Source: Rhodococcus aetherivorans (GTDB taxonomy: Bacteria > Actinomycetota > Actinomycetes > Mycobacteriales > Mycobacteriaceae). Taken from it: a DNA stretch of 34,891 nucleotides. Of the stretch, positions 16,623 to 23,255 are shown piece by piece. The position numbers were made by a program, and so were the translations under genes. Location of the stretch: NCBI RefSeq assembly GCF_011058165.1, contig NZ_JAALEG010000070.1:1-34891 (forward strand), given 5' to 3'. Numbering within the stretch: position 1 is the first letter of the stretch; each line of letters starts with the position of its first letter. Below the pieces are notes generated by a model. It searched no databases, was not told the origin of the DNA, and worked only from the letters and a program-made list of their open reading frames with translations.

Positions 16623-17438
16623 TCAGCCGACGAACCGCAGGTCCGAGATGGTGCCGCTCGCCACGAGCATGATGTAGAAATCCGTGATCATCAGGGTGCC
16701 CAGCGTGGTCCACGCCAGTTGCATGTGCCGGGTGTTGAGCCGGGAAACCGCCGTCCAGATCCGGTAACGCAGCGGGTGTTTCGAGAAGTGCTTGAGCCGG
16801 CCGCCGGTGACGTGCCGGCACGAGTGGCACGAGACGGTGTACGCCCACAGGAGCAGCACGTTCCCCACCAGGATGAGGTTGCCGAGGCCGAAGCCGAACC
16901 CGCCGCCGGAACCGTGGAACGCGACGATCGCGTCATAGGTGTTGATCGCCGAGATGACGAGCGCAACGTAGAAGAAGTAGCGGTGCGAGTTCTGGATCAG
17001 CAGCGGCAGCCGCGTCTCCCCCGTGTACCGGGCGTGCGGCTCGGCGACGGCGCAGGCCGGCGGCGCCAGCCAGATCGAGCGATAGTAGGCCTTGCGGTAG
17101 TAGTAGCACGTCAGCCGGAATCCGAGCAGGAACGGCAGCGACAGGAACGCCAGGGGGATCCACATGGGCAGCTCGCCCACCCACGTCCCGAAGTGCCGGG
17201 CGCCGGGCACGCACGACGCGCTGACGCACGGCGAGTAGAACGGCGTGAGGTAGTGGTACTCCTCCACCCAGTACGCGGTGCGCACGAAGGACCGAATCGT
17301 CGCGTAGACGACGAAGACGGCCAGCCCGAGCGTGGTGAGCACGGGCGGTTGCCACCACCGGTCGGTGCGTAGCGTGCGCGCCGCGATCCGGGCCCGCGTC
17401 GAGGACCGGACGCCGGCGCCTGCCGCGGGGGCGCTCAC
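16623..17438 (-). CDS. sdhC: Succinate dehydrogenase (Sdh1-type) membrane anchor
   Basis: 271 aa from GTG 17438, overlapping the preceding stop as GTGA. Five hydrophobic segments lie near residues 34-52, 92-110, 150-168, 185-205 and 238-258. Conserved His residues (NSHRYFF, CHSCRH, HPLRYR, NTRHMQ) are candidate haem b ligands. FHGSGGGFGFGLGN is a glycine-rich loop. A single large anchor replacing separate SdhC and SdhD is the Sdh1 (Rv0249c) pattern. It connects the catalytic subunits to menaquinone in the cytoplasmic membrane. Confidence 0.88.
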   Translation of the reverse strand: MSAPAAGAGVRSSTRARIAARTLRTDRWWQPPVLTTLGLAVFVVYATIRSFVRTAYWVEEYHYLTPFYSPCVSASCVPGARHFGTWVGELPMWIPLAFLSLPFLLGFRLTCYYYRKAYYRSIWLAPPACAVAEPHARYTGETRLPLLIQNSHRYFFYVALVISAINTYDAIVAFHGSGGGFGFGLGNLILVGNVLLLWAYTVSCHSCRHVTGGRLKHFSKHPLRYRIWTAVSRLNTRHMQLAWTTLGTLMITDFYIMLVASGTISDLRFVG

Positions 17439-17719
17439 CGCGAGCCGTGCAGGCCGCCGAGCCCCTCGTCGTCACAGTCGACGCCGCGGAAGATCTCGTC
17501 GTACGGGGTGTCGGGGATCGGAATCCGCTCGCCGGCCGGCCGGGACGTCTCGCGCGGCGGCGAGGCCGCCAGATCCTGCGCGTCGATGTCGAGCCGGTCC
17601 ACGTCGTTGATCAGGCGGCGCACCGCAGCGGCGTCGCCGTACCTCGACCGGAGCGAGGTCAGGCAGTGCCGAAGGTGACCGATGGTGCGGTGCAGTTCCT
17701 GCATTTCGGTGGTGGACAT
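17435..17719 (-). CDS. Small protein heading the Sdh1 operon (Rv0250c-like)
   Basis: 94 aa from ATG 17719, chosen for its strong GGAGG 5 nt upstream. A longer frame to 17791 would include the Crp-type site. The N-terminal half (MSTTEMQELHRTIGHLRHCL, then SLRSRYGDAAAVRRLINDVDRLDID) is predicted helical, possibly coiled. The C-terminal half is Pro/Asp-rich (IPIPDTPYDEIFRGVDCDDE). No enzyme motif. The position matches Rv0250c at the head of the mycobacterial sdh1 operon, and GTGA overlap with the anchor gene shows co-translation. It may be an accessory or assembly subunit; that is inference. Confidence 0.82.
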   Translation of the reverse strand: MSTTEMQELHRTIGHLRHCLTSLRSRYGDAAAVRRLINDVDRLDIDAQDLAASPPRETSRPAGERIPIPDTPYDEIFRGVDCDDEGLGGLHGSR

Positions 17720-17766
17720 TCGTACCTCCGAGAGGGCGGTCGGCACGTCGACACCTGCCGACTCGA

Positions 17767-17782
17767 TGTGACAGCTATCACA
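17767..17782. promoter_or_regulatory. Crp/GlxR-type site upstream of the Sdh1 operon
   Basis: TGTGA-CAGCTA-TCACA is a perfect match to the TGTGA-N6-TCACA consensus of CRP-family regulators (GlxR, mycobacterial Cmr/CRP). It lies 48-63 nt upstream of the first start codon. A possible -10 (TACTGT, 17780-17785, minus strand) overlaps it, which would make it a repressor site; if the promoter lies elsewhere it could activate. Confidence 0.75.
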
Positions 17783-17903
17783 GTACGACATTCGCGCGGC
17801 AACACATGCGAATCCGGCGATCGGCGCGTAAACGCCCCGCCGGGCGGCCTATCCGCCCCGGATCCGGACATTTCAGTCCAGGAAATGTGAAATCTCTGCT
17901 ACA

Positions 17904-17929
17904 GGTTTCGAAAATCCCGCATCCGGGAA
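17904..17929 (+). promoter_or_regulatory. SigF/SigB-like promoter
   Basis: GGTTT (17904-17908), 16-nt spacer, GGGAA (17925-17929). This is close to the mycobacterial SigF consensus GGTTT-N15-17-GGGTA with one mismatch. It points to the small genes starting at 17988 and 18176, next to a partner-switching module of the kind that controls SigF. Confidence 0.4.
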
Positions 17930-17987
17930 AGCTTTGGTGCCAGTGTGAAAACAGCTCGCGCTGAAGAGAGTAAGGACCGAAACCGTC

Positions 17988-18140
17988 ATGCAGACCACCT
18001 TGTTCGCCTCCGCCGCTTCCCGTCGCGCCACGGCCTCGGCCGGCTCGGCCATGAGTACCGAGGAGATCAAGCGCCGCATCGAGGCGATGTTCGCCGAACC
18101 ACGCACCGACGAGCGGTCGGCGAGCACCGGGCGCGCATGA
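17988..18140 (+). CDS. Small protein of unknown function (50 aa)
   Basis: 50 aa: MQTTLFASAASRRATASAG, then SAMSTEEIKRRIEAMFAEP and a polar tail. AAGGA lies about 12 nt before the ATG, a loose ribosome site; a second in-frame ATG (MSTEEIKRR) is possible. The middle is a short amphipathic charged helix. Third codon positions are almost all G/C, as in real genes. Its stop overlaps an in-frame ATG of the next gene (ATGA at 18137), suggesting coupling. No family recognised. Confidence 0.5.
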   Translation: MQTTLFASAASRRATASAGSAMSTEEIKRRIEAMFAEPRTDERSASTGRA

Positions 18141-18175
18141 GGTCGACGACGTCGATGTGGAAAGCAGGGGATCAG

Positions 18176-18604
18176 ATGAGTTCAGGATCGATCGAAGGGG
18201 TACCGGCCGGCGAACTGCTGATCGTCGGTGACTGCTCCCGGGTGCTCGACGGCGCCCGCGGTGCCGAGCTGCGGACGTGGGCGCGTCACCACGGACTCGG
18301 TTTCACCGACACCTTCGCCCCGGGCCGGGTGGTGTGCGCGATCGTCACCGAGGAGGTGCTCGACGGCGCCTGCTCTCCCGCCGAGGCGATGACGATGCAG
18401 TCCGTGCGCGCCGCCGGCATCCCCTGCGTCTGCGTGCACGACGCCCCCGAACGGATCCTCGAGGCACTCGTCGAACACGACCTGCTCGGCGACACCGTGA
18501 CCCGGTCCCGCGGGGACGTCACGGTGCCCGCCGGGACCGTGTGCACCTCGGTGTTCGCCCTGAACGGTGACGCCGGGGCCCGCCGGGACCCGCAACCGGC
18601 CTGA
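18176..18604 (+). CDS. Hypothetical protein with weak BRCT-like pattern
   Basis: 142 aa from ATG 18176, which has AGGGG 5 nt upstream. A longer version from ATG 18137 would overlap the preceding stop (ATGA) and add 13 residues. The core (about 10-100) reads LLIVGDCSRVLDGA..., WARHHGLGFTD..., VVCAIVTEEV..., and SVRAAGIPCVCV. The order of a hydrophobic strand, a helix ending in hG, a strand holding a conditional residue and a final AxxxGIPxV segment recalls BRCT domains of DNA ligase and DnaQ-like proteins. That is a pattern reading only. Ends at a very strong terminator. Confidence 0.7.
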   Translation: MSSGSIEGVPAGELLIVGDCSRVLDGARGAELRTWARHHGLGFTDTFAPGRVVCAIVTEEVLDGACSPAEAMTMQSVRAAGIPCVCVHDAPERILEALVEHDLLGDTVTRSRGDVTVPAGTVCTSVFALNGDAGARRDPQPA

Positions 18605-18619
18605 CTCCGTCCACGAAAT

Positions 18620-18660
18620 CGACTCCGGCCCCGGCGCGTCGTGCGCCGGGGCCGGAGTCG
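18620..18660. terminator. Strong bidirectional hairpin terminator
   Basis: A perfect 18-bp inverted repeat (18620-18637 / 18643-18660) with a 5-nt loop between two convergent genes. Confidence 0.85.
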
Positions 18661-18712
18661 TTCGGTCGACCAGCCGTCGGGCGAGCAGGAGACGCCGCCC
18701 CGGCGGCCCGGA

Positions 18713-19162
18713 TCAACCCGAGAAGGCCGAGGCCTCCTGCGGCAGGTGCCAGCGCATCGCCACCACGGTGCCGTCGGAATTGACGGCCAGGTCGGTGTCC
18801 GCGGCCAGGTTCCGGATCAGCGTCAGGCCGTGCCCGCGCGAGCTCCCGGCGGTCGGCACGGCCGATTCCCGCCAGTGCCCGCGATCGGTGACGACGATCT
18901 CGACGCACCGGTCCTGAGGCGAGTACTTCGCCTCGAGGTCGACCGTGCCGTCACCGTCGGCGTAAGCGTGCTCCACCGCGTTCGCGAGCGCCTCGTAACT
19001 GGCCAGCAGCACATCCTGGCCACCGACCTCGGCGAGCCGCAGGCCGCTGAGCCACCGATCGAGAGCCTGCCGCAGCATCGTCACCTGCGAGGCCTCGGCG
19101 CGTACGCCGCGGTAGTACAGTCCGGTCGTCAGAAAGGCTGGTGCTACGCCTCGCGTCTGCAT
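18713..19162 (-). CDS. RsbW/SpoIIAB-like anti-sigma serine kinase (HATPase_c)
   Basis: 149 aa from ATG 19162, with GAGGGA 7 nt upstream. GHKL ATPase motifs are present: N-box ASYEALANAVEHAY (E57, N61), G1 box TDRGHW (D93, G95) and G2 box RGHGLTLI (110-112). Such kinases hold a sigma factor inactive and phosphorylate the STAS partner. It is the third gene of a phosphatase-STAS-kinase set on the minus strand. No sigma gene lies in the window, so the target is unknown; SigF-type factors are the obvious candidates. The frame remains open upstream through the 27-bp repeats, where it would read HEPTRAAGR three times, but no start is convincing there. Confidence 0.85.
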   Translation of the reverse strand: MQTRGVAPAFLTTGLYYRGVRAEASQVTMLRQALDRWLSGLRLAEVGGQDVLLASYEALANAVEHAYADGDGTVDLEAKYSPQDRCVEIVVTDRGHWRESAVPTAGSSRGHGLTLIRNLAADTDLAVNSDGTVVAMRWHLPQEASAFSG

Positions 19163-19230
19163 CCTCGTTCCCTCGTCGTCGACAGGTCCCCGACCGGTTC
19201 GTGTCCGGCGTGCCAGGTCTCCGCCCGGCG

Positions 19231-19338
19231 CATGCCTCCCTGCCGCCCTTGTCGGCTCATGCCTCCCTGCCGCCCTTGTCGGCTCATGCCTCCCTGCCGC
19301 CCTTGTCGGCTCATGCCTCCGTGCCGGCCTTGTCGGCC
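19231..19338 (-). repeat. 27-bp tandem repeat (4 units) duplicating the STAS gene 3' end with its stop codon
   Basis: Units: 19231-19257, 19258-19284 and 19285-19311 are identical; 19312-19338 differs at three positions and is the authentic C-terminal coding end of the STAS gene. Read on the minus strand in the STAS frame, the coding unit gives ADKAGTEA-stop and the three further copies ADKGGREA with a stop after two of them. In another frame the units read MSRQGRQGG three times, and in the kinase frame HEPTRAAGR. Confidence 0.92.
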
Positions 19339-19715
19339 TGCAGGGCGGCCAGCGCCTCGTCGAGGCGGCTGTGGATCGGGAACACCTCGTCGAGCCCGAG
19401 CAGCGACAGGGGCCGCGCGGTGGCCGAGCCCTGCGCGACGACGGCGTAGGGGATCGTGCCGGCGGTCTTCTTCGACAGGTCCACCAGCACGGCGATGCCC
19501 ACCGAGGCAAGGAAGTTGACGGCACCCAGGTCCACGATCAGACCCCGGCACTTGTCGTTACCCAGGGTGGCGACGGCTTCCTCCTCGAGCTGCGGGACGC
19601 TGACCAGATCCACGTCACCGGCCACCGACAGCACCGCGATGTCGCCGCTCCACGTCTGGGATACGGCCATGATCGGCTGTTCGGAAGTCGCTTCGTTCAT
19701 CTGTCCATCATGCAA
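19311..19715 (-). CDS. STAS-domain anti-sigma factor antagonist
   Basis: 134 aa from TTG 19715, chosen because AGGAGG lies 8 nt upstream. An in-frame ATG at 19700 would give 129 aa but has no good ribosome site. A single STAS domain spans about 20-120: GDIAVLSVAGDVDLVSVP, then VDLGAVNFLASVGIAVLVDL. The phospho-acceptor loop, FxDSSG in SpoIIAA, reads FLASVG, so Ser 71 is kept but the preceding Asp is Ala. In partner switching the unphosphorylated STAS protein releases the sigma factor from the kinase. The gene lies between the phosphatase and the kinase genes. Its last codons have been tandemly duplicated downstream. Confidence 0.87.
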   Translation of the reverse strand: MHDGQMNEATSEQPIMAVSQTWSGDIAVLSVAGDVDLVSVPQLEEEAVATLGNDKCRGLIVDLGAVNFLASVGIAVLVDLSKKTAGTIPYAVVAQGSATARPLSLLGLDEVFPIHSRLDEALAALQADKAGTEA

Positions 19716-19742
19716 GACTCTGTCCTCCTGTGCGATAGCGGG

Positions 19743-19760
19743 TCCGATCCGGGGATCGGA
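19743..19760 (-). terminator. Small hairpin between phosphatase and STAS genes
   Basis: TCCGATC (19743-19749) and GATCGGA (19754-19760) with a 4-nt loop, just after the phosphatase stop. It could attenuate read-through into the STAS gene or stabilise mRNA. Confidence 0.35.
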
Positions 19761-19762
19761 AG

Positions 19763-21049
19763 TCAACGGGGTACACCCACGGCGAGCAGGGCGATGTCGT
19801 CCTGCGCCCGCAGGCTGGGAATCAATTCGGAAAGCTCGGCGACGAGGCTGATCGGGGTGGCGTCCGGCACTCGCGCGGAGAGGAATGCGACGACGTTCTC
19901 CTCCCCGAAGATCTCCCGCCCGTCGGGGCGGGCCTCGGTGAGTCCGTCGGTGTAGAGCAGCAGCGTCTCCCCCGGCTCGAGGTCGACGGTGCACGCTCCG
20001 AAGCGGGCCTCGGACAGCGCGCCCACCAGCATGCCGCGCACGCCGACCGCAGCGCAGACCGCCCCCGAGCGCCGCAGCAGCAGGGCGGGCGGATGCCCGC
20101 CGGTGGCGAGGGTCACCCGGGCGCCCTCGCGACCCTCGAGGTTCGGTTCGATGATCCCGAGCATCACGGTGCAGAACCGGTGCTGCTGCGGGTCGAGCAG
20201 CAGGACGGTGTTGAGTTCGGCCAGCGCCAGCCGCGGGTCGGAGAATCGCACGGCGGCCGCCCGCAGCGTGTACCTGATCAGCGAGGTGACCGAGGCCGCG
20301 ACGGGCCCGTGCCCCTCGACATCCCCGAGGAAGAACGCCCACCGGTCGTCACCGAGGTGGAACACGTCGTAGAAGTCGCCGCCGACCTGCTGGGAGGACG
20401 CCGCATGGTAGTGGCACGCGAGCTCTATGCCCTCGATGGCCGGCAGCGACGGCGGCAGCAGGGTCCGCTGCAGGGTCGTGGCGAGTTCGGCGAGCACGTG
20501 CCGGTCGCGCTCGGCCTGCAGCCGCAGGTCCCGTTCGGCCCGGACGGTGGCCAGCGCCGACAACCGCAGCTCCAGCTGATCCATCACCACCGACGCGAGG
20601 TCCTCGAGGACGGACAGGTCCGCGGCGGAGACCTCCCGGGGCCGGGTGTCGAGGACGTTGACCGTGCCGAGCCGGTAGCCGTCCGCGGTGGTGATGGGGG
20701 CGGCGGCGTAGAACCGCACCCCCAGCTCGCCCTGGACGAGGGGATTCTGCGCGGTCCGCGGGTCGGTCCGGGCATCGGCCACCACATAGGGACGGTCGCA
20801 GAGAATCGCGGAGGCGCACAGGCCCGGGTCGCGGTCGATCTGCCGCACCCCCTCGAGGCCGTGGGCGGCCTTGAACCAGATGCGGTCCTCGTCGACGATC
20901 GTCACCGTGGCGATCGGGGTGCCGAACCAGGACGCAGCCAGTCGGGCGATCCGGTCGAACGTGCCGTCGGCCGGGGTGTCGAGAATGTTGTAGCGGGAAA
21001 CGGCCCGCATGCGGGCAGTCTCCCACTGCTGGTGATCGAGCACCGTCAT
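19763..21049 (-). CDS. GAF-domain PP2C-type (RsbU/SpoIIE) serine phosphatase
   Basis: 428 aa. Residues about 25-170 form a GAF sensor domain (FGTPIATVTIVDEDRIWFKA, then GLCASAILCDRPYVVADA, VRFYAAAPI). A short helical linker (170-200, ERDLRLQAERDRHVLAELAT) leads to the PPM/SpoIIE domain with metal-site motifs VGGDFYDVF, LGDVEGHG, YTDGLTEAR and QDDIALLAV. It would dephosphorylate the STAS protein and so switch on the sigma factor when its GAF ligand or redox input changes. The ligand is unknown. ATG 21049 is the only good start, though the AGGAG upstream is 12 nt away. First gene of the partner-switching set. Confidence 0.9.
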   Translation of the reverse strand: MTVLDHQQWETARMRAVSRYNILDTPADGTFDRIARLAASWFGTPIATVTIVDEDRIWFKAAHGLEGVRQIDRDPGLCASAILCDRPYVVADARTDPRTAQNPLVQGELGVRFYAAAPITTADGYRLGTVNVLDTRPREVSAADLSVLEDLASVVMDQLELRLSALATVRAERDLRLQAERDRHVLAELATTLQRTLLPPSLPAIEGIELACHYHAASSQQVGGDFYDVFHLGDDRWAFFLGDVEGHGPVAASVTSLIRYTLRAAAVRFSDPRLALAELNTVLLLDPQQHRFCTVMLGIIEPNLEGREGARVTLATGGHPPALLLRRSGAVCAAVGVRGMLVGALSEARFGACTVDLEPGETLLLYTDGLTEARPDGREIFGEENVVAFLSARVPDATPISLVAELSELIPSLRAQDDIALLAVGVPR

Positions 21050-21294
21050 CGCCTGCGCTGTCTCCTACACCGACTTCCGGTCCTGCCTCGGTCGGTGAAA
21101 CGCAGCAGTCGACACCCAACGCGACGAGCACTGCGTAGCACTGACGTAGGGACGCGTAGTCGGAACGCGTACCTCACAGGCACTACGGCTGGTGTCTCAA
21201 CCGCATCGGACACCCTACCCGAACTCGCCGTCTTCGCACATTCGTTCACCTGCAGGAAACGTGCCGGGGCGCCGACCGGGGGCCGCGACGGGCG
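21050..21294. other. Intergenic region between the phosphatase and bioD
   Basis: About 245 nt: phosphatase promoter side and bioD 3' side. I saw no gene, no clear inverted repeat and no BioQ or SigF-type motif with correct spacing. Confidence 0.5.
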
Positions 21295-21990
21295 TCAGGA
21301 TCGCATCGGCAGCCCGGTCCGGTCGGCCGGCAGCCAGCGTGCGGCCTGCTCGCCGAAGGCCACGGCGTCGAGGGCGCCACTGTCCGCCGGGATACGCCCG
21401 AGGACGGGCACGCCGGTCACCTCGGGCAGGTCCTGCAGATTGCACCGCTCGGCCAGACCGGGCTGCTCCGGCCACGCGCCGATCACCAGGCCCGCGCACT
21501 CGACGCCGCCGGCCTGCAGCGCGGCGACGGTCAGCGCGCTGTGGTTCAGGGTGCCCAGGGCGGGGGCCGCCACCACGACGGTGGGGGCGCTCAGCGCGGC
21601 GGCGACGTCGAGGAGGGTGAACCCGTCCGCACCCAGCCGGACGAGCAGCCCGCCGGCCCCCTCGACGAGCACCAGGTCGTACGCGTCCGCGAGTGCCCGC
21701 ACGGCGGTGACGACGTCGGGCAGGTGCAGCGGCGACCGCCCGCTGCGCCGCGCCGCGGTGTCCGGTGCGAGCGGCTCCGGGTAGCGGGCCAGTTCGACGG
21801 TGTGGACCCGGTGCCCGGTGAGCCGGGCGATCTCGGCGAGGTCGCCGGGTGCGTCGTCGGCGACGCCGGTCTGCGCCGGTTTGCACACGGCGACCCGCAG
21901 GCCCGCCGCGGCGGCCACGGCGGCGTAGGCCGCCGTGACGACGGTCTTGCCCACCTCGGTGGAGGTGCCGGTCACACACAGGACGGTCAT
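21295..21990 (-). CDS. bioD: Dethiobiotin synthetase
   Basis: 231 aa. P-loop GTSTEVGKT at residues 7-15, CKPAQTGV for substrate binding, and [11 protein letters not shown] are the BioD signatures. It carboxylates and closes 7,8-diaminopelargonate to dethiobiotin using ATP. The ATG overlaps the bioF stop (ATGA), so it is translated with bioF. Last gene of the bioF-bioD unit. Confidence 0.95.
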   Translation of the reverse strand: MTVLCVTGTSTEVGKTVVTAAYAAVAAAAGLRVAVCKPAQTGVADDAPGDLAEIARLTGHRVHTVELARYPEPLAPDTAARRSGRSPLHLPDVVTAVRALADAYDLVLVEGAGGLLVRLGADGFTLLDVAAALSAPTVVVAAPALGTLNHSALTVAALQAGGVECAGLVIGAWPEQPGLAERCNLQDLPEVTGVPVLGRIPADSGALDAVAFGEQAARWLPADRTGLPMRS

Positions 21991-23126
21991 GCCCGCACCC
22001 CGGCCAGCACGTCGGTGAGGACGCTTTCGATGCGGGCGAGCTCGTCGGCGCCGAGATTCGCGCGCGCGGTCAGCCGCAGCCGGGACGTGCCCTCGGGGAC
22101 GGACGGCGGCCGGAAGCAGCCGACGTGGACGCCCCGGCTGCGGCACGCCTGGGCGGCGTCGAACGCGACCTGCGGGTCACCGAGGATCACCGACACCACC
22201 GCCGACGTGGGGGCGGCGACGCCGGTGATCCGGGCCAGGTCGGCGGCCCGTTCGAGCACGGCGGTGGCCCGTTGCGGCTCGTCGCGCAGCACGCGCAGCG
22301 CACCGCGGGCGGCGCCGACGGCCGCGGGCGCGAGACCGGTGTCGAAGATGAAGGTGCGGGCGGCGTCGATCAGGTGGGCCCGCACGCGGGTGTCGGCGAG
22401 GACCACGCCGCCCTGCGAGGCCAGGGACTTCGACAGCGTGGCGGTGACCACGACGTCGGGTTCGCCGGCGAGACCCGCCTCGTGGACGAGTCCGCGGCCC
22501 CCCTCACCGCGGACTCCGACCCCGTGGGCCTCGTCGACGAGCAGCAGTGCGCCGTGCGCGCGGCACGCCGCATGCAGTTCCGGCAGCGGCGCGAGGTCTC
22601 CGTCGGCGCTGAACACGGAGTCGGTGAGCACGAGGGCGCGCCGCTCGGTGCGGGTGGCGAGGGCCGTCCGCACGAAGTCGACGTCGGCGTGCGGGGCGAC
22701 CTGCACCCGCGCGCGGGTCAGCCGGCATGCGTCGACCAGGGACGCGTGGCAGCCCGCGTCGGAGACCACGAGGGTGTCGCGGTCGGCGAGGGCGGTGACG
22801 GCGCCGAGGTTGGCGGCGTAGCCGCTGGCGAATACGAGGCCGGACTCGGCGCCGGTGAACTCGGCGAGTTCACGCTCGAGCAGTTCGTGCTCGCTGGTGG
22901 TGCCCGTGACGAGGCGGGATCCGGTGGCGCCGCCGCCCCACCGGCGCAGCGCGGCGGTCGCGGCGGCGAGGACCTCGGGGTGCCGGACGAGCCCGAGGTA
23001 GTCGTTGGAGGCGAGGTCGACGGTGCCCGGTGCCGGGGTGCGCGGATGCAGGGTGCGGCGCAGGCCCGCCGCGCGACGGGCGTCGGCGACGTCGTCGAGC
23101 CACTGGAGGCTGGCGAAGGCGGTCAT
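21987..23126 (-). CDS. bioF: 8-amino-7-oxononanoate synthase
   Basis: 379 aa from ATG 23126. PLP enzyme of the alpha-oxoamine synthase family that joins pimeloyl-ACP/CoA and alanine. [14 protein letters not shown] is the N-terminal signature, [16 protein letters not shown] the glycine-rich segment, [10 protein letters not shown] the cofactor Asp/His segment and [11 protein letters not shown] holds the PLP lysine. An upstream in-frame start at 23156 would lie inside the operator. TATGGT ends 8 nt before the chosen ATG, so the mRNA is probably leaderless. A BioQ-type palindrome (23143-23155) sits against the -10 box, so bioF-bioD is expected to be repressed by BioQ apart from bioA. Confidence 0.95.
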   Translation of the reverse strand: MTAFASLQWLDDVADARRAAGLRRTLHPRTPAPGTVDLASNDYLGLVRHPEVLAAATAALRRWGGGATGSRLVTGTTSEHELLERELAEFTGAESGLVFASGYAANLGAVTALADRDTLVVSDAGCHASLVDACRLTRARVQVAPHADVDFVRTALATRTERRALVLTDSVFSADGDLAPLPELHAACRAHGALLLVDEAHGVGVRGEGGRGLVHEAGLAGEPDVVVTATLSKSLASQGGVVLADTRVRAHLIDAARTFIFDTGLAPAAVGAARGALRVLRDEPQRATAVLERAADLARITGVAAPTSAVVSVILGDPQVAFDAAQACRSRGVHVGCFRPPSVPEGTSRLRLTARANLGADELARIESVLTDVLAGVRA

Positions 23127-23134
23127 GTCGGCAG

Positions 23135-23140
23135 ACCATA
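23135..23140 (-). promoter_or_regulatory. -10 box (TATGGT) of leaderless bioF
   Basis: Minus-strand TATGGT followed by 8 nt and the ATG at 23126. It is 2 nt from the BioQ-type operator. Confidence 0.55.
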
Positions 23141-23142
23141 CC

Positions 23143-23155
23143 TGAACACTGTTCA
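23143..23155. promoter_or_regulatory. BioQ-type operator before bioF
   Basis: TGAAC-ACT-GTTCA, perfect 5+5 palindrome. Its flanks (CTTGAAC...GTTCAGG on the minus strand) equal those of operator 2 at 13074. It lies between the expected -35 and -10 positions of bioF. Confidence 0.8.
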
Positions 23156-23255
23156 AGTGACGCTTCGGGCGGCCGATTCCTCCCCGTGCGGTGGCTGCCG
23201 GCGGTGACCGCCGCCCCGCGAGTTCCCCGCTCGTGACCCGGCGTGCCGGGCCGGA

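Noticed and set aside
17873-18127. 84-codon minus-strand frame at 17873-18127
   Set aside because: It is opposite the SigF-like promoter and the 50-aa plus-strand gene, has no ribosome site and no domain.
19231-19338. Repeat array as CRISPR
   Set aside because: Units are contiguous with no unique spacers and derive from the STAS coding end; no cas genes.
21205-21230. GGGTA on the minus strand before bioD as a SigF promoter
   Set aside because: No GGTTT at 15-17 nt upstream and it is downstream of bioD's reading direction.
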